NCBI GenBank assembly: GCA_018817515.1
Contig: JAHIUD010000032.1
Coordinates: 62,001 to 126,000, forward strand
Length of the DNA: 64,000 nucleotides
Source of the DNA: Pseudomonadota bacterium
GTDB lineage: Bacteria; Desulfobacterota; Desulfovibrionia; Desulfovibrionales; Desulfovibrionaceae
Direction: 5' to 3'
Every line of letters begins with the position of its first letter. Position 1 is the first letter of the stretch. The notes under the pieces are model-generated. The model worked only from the letters and a program-made list of their open reading frames with translations, was not told where the DNA came from and made no database searches. The position numbers and the translations under genes were made by a program. Positions 16,096 to 25,012 of this stretch are shown piece by piece.

Positions 16096-16947
16096 ATGGA
16101 CATAACGGCCATGAAGGAAAAATCACGCTGGGTCTGGCGCGAGACGCTCAAGATCCACAAGTTCTGCCCGGAGTCACGCATCGCGTCCTCGCTCTCCTGC
16201 GTGGAGATTCTGGTGGCGCTTTACTATGGCGGCGTGCTTAATTTTGATGCAAAACAGCCATTTAGTGAAGACCGCGATCGCCTGATCATCAGCAAGGGCC
16301 ACGGCTCCATCTCCTATTACCCGATTCTTGCGGACCTCGGCTTCATAGCCAAAAAGGAACTGGACGCGCCGGGCAGCCTGGACTCCAAGCTCAAGGCCAT
16401 CCCGGACACGCTCATCGAGGGTTACGAGACCATCAACGGTTCGCTCGGCCACGGCATAGGGGTCGGCATCGGCATGGCCCTGGGGCTCAAGGCCAAAGGC
16501 TCGGAGCGCAAGGTCTTTGTCCTGGTGGGCGACGGCGAGCTCAACGAGGGCTCCATGTGGGAAGCCATCATGCTCGCCGGGCACCACAAGCTCGACAACC
16601 TCTGCGTCATCGTGGATAAGAACAACCTGTGCATGCTCGACTACTGTCGCAATATTGTTGACTTGGAGCCCATTGAGGCCAAGTTCCAGGCCTTTGGCTG
16701 GGACTCGGTGACTGTAGACGGGCACGATGAACAGGCCGTGGCTGAAACGCTTACAGCCTTCAAGACCCGCAAGGCAGGTTCTCGAAGTCTTGTTGTGGTT
16801 GCGCACACAGTGAAGGGCAGGGGGGTCAAGTCCCTTGAGGTCGACAGCCTGTGCCACATCAAGAGCCTGAAGCCGGATGCCATTGACGAGCTTTTGAAGG
16901 CTGACGAGCTCTCGCATGCCCAGACTCGGCTTGGGGAGGGCGCGTAA
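16096..16947 (+). CDS. Transketolase N-terminal subunit (thiamine-diphosphate binding)
   Basis: A 283-residue protein covering the pyrophosphate-binding half of transketolase. It has S-K-G-H-G-S near 75, G-S-L-G-H-G-I-G near 115 and the ThDP motif G-D-G-E-L-N-E-G-S-M-W-E-A near 143, ending in K-N-N. With the next gene it forms a split, two-subunit transketolase. In this locus it may make sedoheptulose-7-phosphate, the precursor of activated heptoses, or a branched sugar; that link is inferred from position. The GAGGAA site precedes the ATG. Confidence 0.9.
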   Translation: MDITAMKEKSRWVWRETLKIHKFCPESRIASSLSCVEILVALYYGGVLNFDAKQPFSEDRDRLIISKGHGSISYYPILADLGFIAKKELDAPGSLDSKLKAIPDTLIEGYETINGSLGHGIGVGIGMALGLKAKGSERKVFVLVGDGELNEGSMWEAIMLAGHHKLDNLCVIVDKNNLCMLDYCRNIVDLEPIEAKFQAFGWDSVTVDGHDEQAVAETLTAFKTRKAGSRSLVVVAHTVKGRGVKSLEVDSLCHIKSLKPDAIDELLKADELSHAQTRLGEGA

Positions 16948-17886
16948 ATGGCTATCCCGACTAACATCATGCGCGAGGCCATGATCCTGCGTTTGCGCGA
17001 GCTGATGATTGAGGACGACCGCATCTTCTTCGTCTCCGCCGACTTCGGCGCCCAGTCCCTGGACGGCCTTCGCGAGGACTTTCCTGGCCGCTTCCTCAAC
17101 GTCGGCATCGCCGAGCAGAACTGCATCAACATCTGTACCGGCCTGGCGCTTGAGGGCTTCAAGGTGTTCGCCTACGGCATTGCGCCGTTCATCTCCATGC
17201 GCCCCTATGAACAGATCCGCATCAATCTGTCCCTGCTGTCGCAAACCCGGCCCATGAACGTCAACATCATTAGTGTTGGCGCCGGGGTGAGCTACGACGT
17301 CTCCGGTCCCACGCACCATTGCCTGGAAGACATCTCCGTGATGCGCACCCTGCCGCACATGCGCGTGTTCTCGCCTTGTGACGCCGCCTGCGCGGCCCAG
17401 TTCGTTGATTATGCCCTGGCTACGTCCGGCCCGAAGTACATCCGCCTGGACGGCAAGGCCTTGCCCGGCGTGTACGCCGAGCGGACTGCGGACTTTGCCA
17501 AGGGGTTTGCGGAGCTGCGCCACGGCAGTGATGTCTGCATCATCGCTACAGGCGTCATGACGCATACGGCCCTTGAAGTGGCTGAACGCCTGCCCGGGAA
17601 GGTCGGGGTCATCGACGCCTTCCTGCTGGACAACCTGGATGAGGCGGCCCTGGCAGAGTGTCTGCGCGGCTATGCGCGCGTGGCCACCCTGGAGGAGGCG
17701 TTCATCGGCTGCGGCGGGCTGGACAGCTTGGTCTCATGCGTGTTGGAGCGGCAGAACCTGCCGGCCAGGCAACAACGATTTGGCTTCCAACGCGGGTATA
17801 ATTTTGATAATGGAGGTCGCCTGCACTTGCACAGAAGTGTCGGCATCGACACAGACTCCCTGGCGCGCAGCCTGGCCAATACTTAA
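16948..17886 (+). CDS. Transketolase C-terminal subunit
   Basis: A 312-residue partner of the preceding gene with the pyrimidine-binding domain. The catalytic Glu lies in V-G-I-A-E-Q-N near residue 52. The Y-D-V-S-G-P-T-H-H segment and a C-terminal transketolase domain from about residue 190 follow. The ATG directly follows the TAA of the N-terminal subunit, so equal expression is likely. Split transketolases are common in polysaccharide and secondary-metabolite clusters. Confidence 0.9.
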   Translation: MAIPTNIMREAMILRLRELMIEDDRIFFVSADFGAQSLDGLREDFPGRFLNVGIAEQNCINICTGLALEGFKVFAYGIAPFISMRPYEQIRINLSLLSQTRPMNVNIISVGAGVSYDVSGPTHHCLEDISVMRTLPHMRVFSPCDAACAAQFVDYALATSGPKYIRLDGKALPGVYAERTADFAKGFAELRHGSDVCIIATGVMTHTALEVAERLPGKVGVIDAFLLDNLDEAALAECLRGYARVATLEEAFIGCGGLDSLVSCVLERQNLPARQQRFGFQRGYNFDNGGRLHLHRSVGIDTDSLARSLANT

Positions 17887-17903
17887 CCCTTGGATGGTTC
17901 TTC

Positions 17904-18611
17904 ATGAAAGTTACGCTGCTTATGCCTGTTCTGAACGAACGGGAGAGTATGGAAGTCATAATGCCCCAGATCGACAGATCCTGGGTACACCAGATACTCA
18001 TCGCCGACGGCGGTTCCACCGATGGAACCATTGAATACTGCAAGGAACACGGCTACGAACATTTCGTGCAGAAGATTCCGGGCATTCGTCAGGCCTACAA
18101 TGAGGCGCTGCCGCTCATCACAGGCGACGCCATCATCACCTTCAGCCCCGATGGCAACTGCATCCCCAACGACATTCCGCCCCTTATCAAGATGTTTGAG
18201 GACGGTAAGTACGACATGGTCATCGCCTCGCGCTATTTCGATGGCGCCAAGAGCGAGGACGACGATTTCATCACGACCATCGGTAACTGGATCTTCACCA
18301 CCTCGTGCAACCTGATGTTCGGGTACAAGTACACCGACTGCATGGTCATCTACCGCATCTACTGGAAACAGATGATCTATGACCTGGAGCTGGACAAGGA
18401 CAAATGGTACAGCACGTTTGAGAAACTTTATTGCACTCGCCTGAGCTGGGAACCCATGCTCTCTGCCCGCGCGGCCAAGCGCAAATATAAGATCGGAGAG
18501 ATGCTGGGTTTTGAACCCGCCCGCATCGCCGGCGTACGTAAGTTGCAGATCATCCGCTGGGGACTTGGCTACTACAGCCAGTTCATCCGTGATTGGCTGT
18601 TCTGGAAATAG
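17904..18611 (+). CDS. Family 2 glycosyltransferase
   Basis: A 235-residue GT-A glycosyltransferase without membrane helices. The nucleotide-sugar site is seen in M-P-V-L-N-E-R near 7, A-D-G-G-S-T-D-G-T near 34 and F-S-P-D-G-N (about 81-86, in the DxD position). The acceptor and donor are unknown; a heptosyl or other sugar transferase to a lipid carrier or glycan is possible, as is a polyprenyl-phosphate sugar synthase lacking the membrane tail. It is the last GC-rich gene of the heptose core; composition changes sharply right after it. Confidence 0.85.
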   Translation: MKVTLLMPVLNERESMEVIMPQIDRSWVHQILIADGGSTDGTIEYCKEHGYEHFVQKIPGIRQAYNEALPLITGDAIITFSPDGNCIPNDIPPLIKMFEDGKYDMVIASRYFDGAKSEDDDFITTIGNWIFTTSCNLMFGYKYTDCMVIYRIYWKQMIYDLELDKDKWYSTFEKLYCTRLSWEPMLSARAAKRKYKIGEMLGFEPARIAGVRKLQIIRWGLGYYSQFIRDWLFWK

Positions 18612-18653
18612 CTTTCATTGTCAAAGGGATCATGCTAACCACTGGAGTGTGAT

Positions 18654-19199
18654 ATGTCGGTTGGTATATACAATCCTGTGGCCACACTCCTCGATAAGGC
18701 TTTGCATGCACTGTTCTGGACTTTGTACGGATTTATCAAGTACATCCCCCCCCCTCTTGGGGATATTTTGCGCTCTCTGTTTATTCGCATGTTTTCTCAC
18801 AAGTTCAATGCATGGCACGTTCGAGAAGGGATTAGCATATGGTATCCCTGGCGTTTAGCCGTAGGGAAATATTCAACACTCAACGACTACATTTGGATCA
18901 ATGCATCCGGCGGTGTTGAGATAGGTGAGGGTGTACAGATTGGGGCAAGGGTTTCCATTGTCAGTGACAGCCACATCTATCAAAATACTGAAGTTCCTGT
19001 GTTTCGTCAGGGCAAAGACAATGCTCCAATCCGTATCGGCGATGATGTCTGGGTTGGAATTAATGTTACGATTCTCAAGGGGGTGACCATCGGCAAAGGG
19101 GCTATTATCGGCGCAAACGCCCTTGTGAACAAAGACATTCCAGAGTTTGCCATTGCAGCTGGAATACCAGCCAGGATCATTGGCCATCGTGGTACATAG
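18654..19199 (+). CDS. Hexapeptide-repeat acyltransferase
   Basis: A 181-residue left-handed beta-helix acyltransferase. Hexapeptide repeats run from about residue 70 to 170 (V-E-I-G-E-G-V-Q-I-G-A, I-R-I-G-D-D-V-W-V-G, V-T-I-G-K-G-A-I-I-G-A), ending with the A-G-I-P-A-R-I-I-G motif of the maa/WbbJ group. The candidate catalytic His is in D-S-H near residue 104. It probably O-acetylates a sugar. The GGAG site precedes the ATG. It opens the long AT-rich tract. Confidence 0.85.
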   Translation: MSVGIYNPVATLLDKALHALFWTLYGFIKYIPPPLGDILRSLFIRMFSHKFNAWHVREGISIWYPWRLAVGKYSTLNDYIWINASGGVEIGEGVQIGARVSIVSDSHIYQNTEVPVFRQGKDNAPIRIGDDVWVGINVTILKGVTIGKGAIIGANALVNKDIPEFAIAAGIPARIIGHRGT

Positions 19200-19255
19200 C
19201 CTCATTCGCTGTGCTTGTTGACTTAAAATATAAACATTTTGCAAAGTTGTGTACA

Positions 19256-20713
19256 ATGAAAATACTGCTAATTAATCCTCCAGACGACCTTTTCGAGGTT
19301 ATAGGTGGGGGTGAAGTCTTTATTTCAAACATGGAACCGCTTGGTATCCTTTATATCGCTGCTGTTTTACGCGAAGGCGGTCATGATGTTGCGGTCATTG
19401 ATGCTTACGCTGAGAGACTAACCCAGGCAAAGTTGGAGACGCGGATACTAGAGTGTTGTCCACAGATGATCGGTTTCACTTGCTTCACCTCAAATGGTGG
19501 AATTGTCTATAATTTCTGCAAAAATCTAAAGTCAAAACATCCCAATATTACGATAGTTCTTGGAAATGTCCATGCGTCTGTATTTGCTCGACAATACCTT
19601 TTGAATGGTTGCTGTGATTACGTCATCCATGGCGAAGGGGAGTACCCTATGCTGCAACTTGCGGATGCAATCAGCAACAACCTACCGATTACGGATGTTC
19701 CAGCTTTGTCTTATGTCGTTAATGGAGTCGTGGAGACAACGTCTGATCCTTATTATATTAAAGACATAAGTGTCGTTCCCATGCCAGCACGAGATTTAGT
19801 TCGTCAAGATTTATATAACATCAAACAGATTAATAATTTTTCACTACATAATTATGGCAACAATAAATCTAGAAAACACATGTTTACATCACGAGGTTGC
19901 CCGAACAGATGCACATTCTGCACTGTACATCATAGCATAAAGCAACGGTTTAATACTGTTGAGCAGTCTCTTGATGAGGTTGAGACTCTAATTAATGACT
20001 ACAATGCTGGTTATATATTTTTTACAGACTCATTATTTGTTGGAAAGAAAAAGCGTGTTTTGGAGATATGCAAAAGAATTCGTGAAAGAAAGCTCGACTT
20101 CAAATGGGGCTGCGAAGCTCACGTTAAATTTATTGATGAAGAAATGCTTCTGGCCATGGAAGAGGCTGGCTGTGTGGACCTTGATTTCGGTCTTGAATCC
20201 GGAGTCGACCGCTTGCTGATAGAAATCGGGAAAAAATTTACATCTGATGATGCGTTAAACGTCATTAGACTTGTAAAGAAAACAACTAAAATCCATGTAA
20301 CTGGGTTATTCATCCTCGGTCTCCCTGGTGAGACACTTCAGGAGACAAAACAAACCATACAACATGCAACTCAGCTACCTCTGGATATGGCCCAATTTAC
20401 GATTTTAACTCCCTTCCCAGGGTCACAAATATTTGACGAATTGTCTGGACGGGGTGAAATCGATACAGGGATTAGGCCTGGAGACAAACTCGACACTGAC
20501 GTATGGCATCGCTACTCATCATATATTTCTTACACTGATAAAAAGCCGATATGGGTAACACCAGAACATACGGCAGATGGTTTAAAAGGTTTACAAAAGT
20601 ATGCGCTTAGACGATTCTACTTTCGTCCATACGCCTTTTGGCAACAGTTGAAGCGTATTCGCCTCTCCAATTTGCCACACATGATAAAGGCTGCATGGGA
20701 CACTTTTATATAA
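19256..20713 (+). CDS. B12-binding-domain radical SAM protein
   Basis: A 485-residue protein of the cobalamin-binding radical SAM type. The N-terminal 150 residues form a B12-binding-like domain starting M-K-I-L-L-I-N-P-P-D. The radical SAM cysteines are C215, C219 and C222 (G-C-P-N-R-C-T-F-C), followed by G-L-E-S-G-V-D-R-L and F-I-L-G-L-P-G-E-T. The ATG at 19256 is used because the family sequence begins there; an upstream start at 19211 adds 15 unrelated residues. The ribosome-binding site is poor. The substrate is unknown; it shares its AT-rich composition with the next gene and may act with it. Confidence 0.8.
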   Translation: MKILLINPPDDLFEVIGGGEVFISNMEPLGILYIAAVLREGGHDVAVIDAYAERLTQAKLETRILECCPQMIGFTCFTSNGGIVYNFCKNLKSKHPNITIVLGNVHASVFARQYLLNGCCDYVIHGEGEYPMLQLADAISNNLPITDVPALSYVVNGVVETTSDPYYIKDISVVPMPARDLVRQDLYNIKQINNFSLHNYGNNKSRKHMFTSRGCPNRCTFCTVHHSIKQRFNTVEQSLDEVETLINDYNAGYIFFTDSLFVGKKKRVLEICKRIRERKLDFKWGCEAHVKFIDEEMLLAMEEAGCVDLDFGLESGVDRLLIEIGKKFTSDDALNVIRLVKKTTKIHVTGLFILGLPGETLQETKQTIQHATQLPLDMAQFTILTPFPGSQIFDELSGRGEIDTGIRPGDKLDTDVWHRYSSYISYTDKKPIWVTPEHTADGLKGLQKYALRRFYFRPYAFWQQLKRIRLSNLPHMIKAAWDTFI

Positions 20714-20741
20714 CATGTCAACACTAGGAATAGGTTGAGTC

Positions 20742-23237
20742 GTGGGACAAGAGAAAAGAGTAGCCTTCATCGTTACAAGCTATGGATATGCGGAGCCCTT
20801 TGGGGTTATGCATTTGGCGACCATTGCCAAGAATGAAGGGTGGACTGCGAAGCTGTTCCAGACTGCTGTAGACTCACAGGAAGATGTCGTAAAATTTTGC
20901 CCTGATGTTTTGGCATACAGTGTGTTATCATCCCAGCAGGACGAAATACTTTCCTTTAATCGCGATCTTAGAAAGCACATAAATGCCGTGAGTATTATGG
21001 GTGGACATCACCCAACCTATTTTCCAGAAGTTGTTAATGACCCTCATCTTGACTTGATCTGCATTGGCGAAGGTGAGCAAGCTTTTTTGGATTTTCTTAG
21101 ACATTATGACGACCCCACCTCTTGGGATTTAATCAATAATCTGACTACATACCCACGTATACCTACATTAAATAGATTGATTACAGACTTTGACTCGATC
21201 GGTTGTCCAGACCGCGAGATAGTTTACTCGAACCCTTGGATCGCAAGACAGAAGATGAAGTCCTTCTATGCAACAAGAGGCTGCCCATTTAACTGCACAT
21301 ATTGCATGAATCACTCTTTCAACAACATGTACAAGCACAACGGTCCTTTTGTACGTAGACGCAAGGTCGATCATATCATTAATGAAATTATCTATGTGCG
21401 TGATCGTTGGCCTTTAGAATTTTTAAGATTTAATGATGATTGCTTTGCTCTTGTCGCAAATGACTGGCTTGAGGAATTTTGCGACAAATATCCGAAGATC
21501 ATAAATTTACCTTTTTGGGTCCAAGTGCGTCCTGACGTTGTCAAGGAGGATGCCCTAAGGCTTCTTAAAAATGCGGGGTGTCATGTCGTCGGCACTTCAA
21601 TTGAATCCGCAAACCCAGAAATTCGTAAGAAGATATTACGTCGCGGTGACGATAATAATGCTTTACGAAATGGTTTTTCTACAATGCGTAAGCTAGGATT
21701 AAAAACACAAACTAATTGCATTTTCGCATTGCCAGGTGCAACACTTGATGATGACAAGGCCAGCATTGACTTTATGATTGAGAACCGTATCGATTTGTTT
21801 TCGACTACCATATTCCAGCCTTTTCGTGGGACTGATATTTATAAGTATTGTGTTGAGAATAACCTTGTTGGCGAGAACATTGCAGAATATTTTCCAACAT
21901 CAAACTGGAATATGTCTGTCTTAAATTCCTACTCTGAACGCGACAGACGTTTTCATTATAACCTCACGAGGTTCACTCCCCTTATTGGACTGGCGCCATG
22001 GCTTAAGAAGCTTTGCTATCAACTCTGTGTATTGCCTCCTAACATCTTTTTTGACATAGTATTCTACATTTCGAGGCATGCAGCTTGGAAAAAAGTCATC
22101 CCCATCCGATTGAGCTGCGCGGACATAATTGGCTTTGTAATAACATCTTTGCGATTACATTTTATTAAGCAAACAAAGAAATCCTCCACGGTTTCCTTGA
22201 CGAGCAAAATTTATAAGCTTTTTCTGTCTTTGTCTTTAAAAGCGTCTTTTGCATTTCGTTTGCTAAAGACTGGAAAAATATCCTTACGTAAAGTTTATGT
22301 CCTGATAGCTAATATTTTACATCATTTTCGAAGGAGCGAGTACTCGTCGACCACTCCGAGTGTATTGATCCTCGATGTAACGAATAGATGCAATCTTCAT
22401 TGTCGTGTTTGCCGGCATTCGCAAACTGAAATACTAGATCTTCTTGGTGATGAAAATTCAGATAAAATTCCTTTAGGTATGATGTCTTATGATTTGTTCC
22501 TGAATATTATTGATCAGTCAGCAAAAGACGTTTTCTTTGTTCTGCTTTATCTCTCCGGTGAGCCCTTGCTCAATAAAGATGTGGAGAAAATGGTTCTTAA
22601 AGCTTCATCATCTAAGGTTGCGACCATTCTTGCTACAAACGGCATGCTTTTGACTGAAGATGTAGCGCAAAATCTGTTTGAAGCTGGTTTAGACTATCTC
22701 AAAGTCGCGATTAGTGGCATGACACAAGACGTTTACTCTAAAGAACATCGTGGTGGAATCATTGATCTTGTCAAGAACAACTTATCAACTGCCGCACGAG
22801 TACGAGACGAAATTTGTGCCTCTACCGTAATTGTGATGGACTATATTGTGTATGAGCACAATGAGCATCAGGTTGACTTGGCCAAGGCTTTTTGTCGCGA
22901 AAATAATATTATGATCTCGCTTCGCAAGGGTCTTATTCGAAATGAAGCTGACGGATTCACACCTTCTAGCTATGGTAAGATAAGTATGTCTACAGTTCTG
23001 TGCGACTGGTTATGGAAGATCATGAGTATCGGATGGGATGGCTCCGTTTTACCTTGCTGTGAGTATGCGTTTACGTCTAAGAAAATAGTTCTTGGTAATG
23101 TTAACAAGGAAAGCATTCAAGATATATGGAATGGGAAGAAGTATATAGCATATCGTCAGGCTCATCTTAGAACTGGTCGCTCAAGTTACAAAATGTGTAA
23201 TGGATGTCATTACGACGGCATTGATTTTCAGGGATGA
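20742..23237 (+). CDS. Double radical SAM fusion protein (B12-type radical SAM plus radical SAM/SPASM-like)
   Basis: An 831-residue uninterrupted frame with two radical SAM modules. The first, residues 1-430, has a B12-binding-type domain, the cluster cysteines C181, C185 and C188 (G-C-P-F-N-C-T-Y-C) and G-T-S-I-E-S-A-N-P-E. A hydrophobic and basic linker spans about 430-535. The second module has C550, C554 and C557 (N-R-C-N-L-H-C-R-V-C) and a Cys-rich C-terminal SPASM-like part (L-P-C-C-E near 773 and C-N-G-C-H near the end) that may bind extra clusters. Each half resembles a free-standing enzyme. The start is GTG with a weak site. The stop overlaps the following methyltransferase (ATGA). 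Function unknown. Confidence 0.82.
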   Translation: MGQEKRVAFIVTSYGYAEPFGVMHLATIAKNEGWTAKLFQTAVDSQEDVVKFCPDVLAYSVLSSQQDEILSFNRDLRKHINAVSIMGGHHPTYFPEVVNDPHLDLICIGEGEQAFLDFLRHYDDPTSWDLINNLTTYPRIPTLNRLITDFDSIGCPDREIVYSNPWIARQKMKSFYATRGCPFNCTYCMNHSFNNMYKHNGPFVRRRKVDHIINEIIYVRDRWPLEFLRFNDDCFALVANDWLEEFCDKYPKIINLPFWVQVRPDVVKEDALRLLKNAGCHVVGTSIESANPEIRKKILRRGDDNNALRNGFSTMRKLGLKTQTNCIFALPGATLDDDKASIDFMIENRIDLFSTTIFQPFRGTDIYKYCVENNLVGENIAEYFPTSNWNMSVLNSYSERDRRFHYNLTRFTPLIGLAPWLKKLCYQLCVLPPNIFFDIVFYISRHAAWKKVIPIRLSCADIIGFVITSLRLHFIKQTKKSSTVSLTSKIYKLFLSLSLKASFAFRLLKTGKISLRKVYVLIANILHHFRRSEYSSTTPSVLILDVTNRCNLHCRVCRHSQTEILDLLGDENSDKIPLGMMSYDLFLNIIDQSAKDVFFVLLYLSGEPLLNKDVEKMVLKASSSKVATILATNGMLLTEDVAQNLFEAGLDYLKVAISGMTQDVYSKEHRGGIIDLVKNNLSTAARVRDEICASTVIVMDYIVYEHNEHQVDLAKAFCRENNIMISLRKGLIRNEADGFTPSSYGKISMSTVLCDWLWKIMSIGWDGSVLPCCEYAFTSKKIVLGNVNKESIQDIWNGKKYIAYRQAHLRTGRSSYKMCNGCHYDGIDFQG

Positions 23238-23992
23238 GTATGGATTTGCGCGATTTAACGTTTTCTTATTATGTACGAAGGTTGAGCAGGAAAACTCTTC
23301 CCGACTCAATCCTGTCCGGAAATGTAGTAGAATTAGGTGCAGGCATTGACAATTACTCTACACTATTTGAAGCCAATCGTTATACAGCTGTTGATGTTTG
23401 GCGTCCCGCCCAGAGGGTAGAATATTCCTTTGTTCAAGCGGATATCTGTTTATTACCTTTTGGCACTAACGCTTTCGATTATTTCATAGCATCTAACGTT
23501 CTCGAGCATATTAAATCTCCAGGTGATGTGCTAGAAAGACTCTATTCCATCTGTTCAGGCGGAGGATATATTGTTGTTCCTGTTAACGGTAAATTCCCAT
23601 TTATCTATGATCCAATCAACTGGATACGTAAGCGCCTAGGGTTACCAATTTGCAACTTTGGCATTGGGGGCTTTGGTCATGTCTCATTATTGTCAGAAGC
23701 TGAATGGGAGAATCTTTTTTCAAAGAATAACTTTACAATAGTTAGCAAGTCGTACATGCACATGGACGCATGGTCTTGTATTGAGTTTTTCGTATTCAGC
23801 ATTTTCTTTTCAAGAAAAGAGTACGTCACTTTGTGCAATAGTAATGCAAAGGTTGGTAATTTTAATTTTTTGGCTAGACTTTTATATTTTATTCAGAAGG
23901 TTCAAGCACCGATCTTCAGATTCCTGAAAGCAACTTCTTGGTCCCCGTCCGGATATATATGTGTTTCTTATACGTTAAACAAACGCATTTGA
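23234..23992 (+). CDS. SAM-dependent methyltransferase, class I
   Basis: A 252-residue methyltransferase. The SAM-binding motif I is V-V-E-L-G-A-G-I-D near residue 31, an acidic residue follows in Y-T-A-V-D-V, and the later D-Y-F-I-A-S-N-V-L-E-H motif is typical of the Methyltransf_11/25 group. The C-terminal third is hydrophobic (F-F-V-F-S-I-F-F near 187), hinting at membrane contact. The start overlaps the double radical SAM gene by 4 bases, so the two are translationally coupled and may act on the same molecule. Confidence 0.8.
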   Translation: MSMDLRDLTFSYYVRRLSRKTLPDSILSGNVVELGAGIDNYSTLFEANRYTAVDVWRPAQRVEYSFVQADICLLPFGTNAFDYFIASNVLEHIKSPGDVLERLYSICSGGGYIVVPVNGKFPFIYDPINWIRKRLGLPICNFGIGGFGHVSLLSEAEWENLFSKNNFTIVSKSYMHMDAWSCIEFFVFSIFFSRKEYVTLCNSNAKVGNFNFLARLLYFIQKVQAPIFRFLKATSWSPSGYICVSYTLNKRI

Positions 23993-24032
23993 ATCGTATT
24001 GCACACTATGCAACGATAGAGGTAAGCATACA

Positions 24033-24992
24033 ATGGACAGGCCTATTGTTTCTATCATTTCTCCGATTTTCAATGAGCTTGATAATATAAAACCATTTTA
24101 TACAAAGATCAACAATGTTTTGCATGGTCTAGTTGAACCCTGCGAAGTAATTTTCGTTAACGATGGCAGTACTGATGGAAGCATTGATTACTTGAAAGAG
24201 ATTGCTTCACGAGATCCGCGTGTAAAAGTTATCAGCTTTACACGGAATTTTGGGCAAACCCCAGCAATAATGGCTGGTATTGAACATGCTCAAGGGGATT
24301 TGATCGTTACAATTGATTCAGATCTACAGAATGATCCCGAAGATATCCCTCTGATGATCGAATTGATTAAAGACAATAAGGTTGATGTCGTATCTGGCTG
24401 GAGGAATGATCGCAAGGATCATACATTAACAAGACGTATACCATCTTTTTTAGCGAACAGACTCATCTCATGGTTAACTGGCATAAAACTTCATGATTAC
24501 GGATGTTCATTAAAGATTTATCGAGCCGATGTTTTGAAAAAGGTAAACTTATACGGTGAGCTGCATAGATTCATTCCAGCTCTTGTGGCCCAGGCAGGTG
24601 GCAAGATTATGGAGGTCAAGGTTCGACACCATCCACGTTCCTCTGGTAAATCAAAGTACGGACTAGAAAGAGTTATAAAAGTGTTTTTTGACCTTTTTCT
24701 TTTAAAGTTCTTGTCTGGATATTCCACACGTCCTATTCACTTTTTCGGTCAATTTGGACTTGCTGCTTTCTTCGTTGGATTTTTATTGGCAACATACGTT
24801 GCTTGGTTAAGAATTGTGCAGGATATTCCTGGTGTTAACCTAATTACATATCTGATTCTTGCAATGCTATTTCTTCTTGTAGGTGTCCAGACAATACTGA
24901 TGGGGCTTCTTGGTGAGATTGGGATTCGCACATACCATGAGTGCCAACATACTAAAAAGATCTATGTTATTGAAGAAATTTTCCCCGGATAA
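24033..24992 (+). CDS. GtrB/DPM1-like family 2 glycosyltransferase with two membrane helices
   Basis: A 319-residue enzyme predicted to load a sugar onto undecaprenyl phosphate. The catalytic GT-A domain spans 1-225 with V-N-D-G-S-T-D-G-S near 44 and the metal site D-S-D-L-Q-N-D-P near 95. Two helices follow (about 236-258 and 266-292), the architecture of GtrB/ArnC-type polyprenyl-phosphate glycosyltransferases. Und-P-sugars are donors for GT-C enzymes in the periplasm, and a GT-C-like protein is encoded at 27453. The AGAGGTAAG site precedes the ATG. Confidence 0.88.
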   Translation: MDRPIVSIISPIFNELDNIKPFYTKINNVLHGLVEPCEVIFVNDGSTDGSIDYLKEIASRDPRVKVISFTRNFGQTPAIMAGIEHAQGDLIVTIDSDLQNDPEDIPLMIELIKDNKVDVVSGWRNDRKDHTLTRRIPSFLANRLISWLTGIKLHDYGCSLKIYRADVLKKVNLYGELHRFIPALVAQAGGKIMEVKVRHHPRSSGKSKYGLERVIKVFFDLFLLKFLSGYSTRPIHFFGQFGLAAFFVGFLLATYVAWLRIVQDIPGVNLITYLILAMLFLLVGVQTILMGLLGEIGIRTYHECQHTKKIYVIEEIFPG

Positions 24993-25012
24993 TATTGCAT
25001 AAGGGACTTTAT

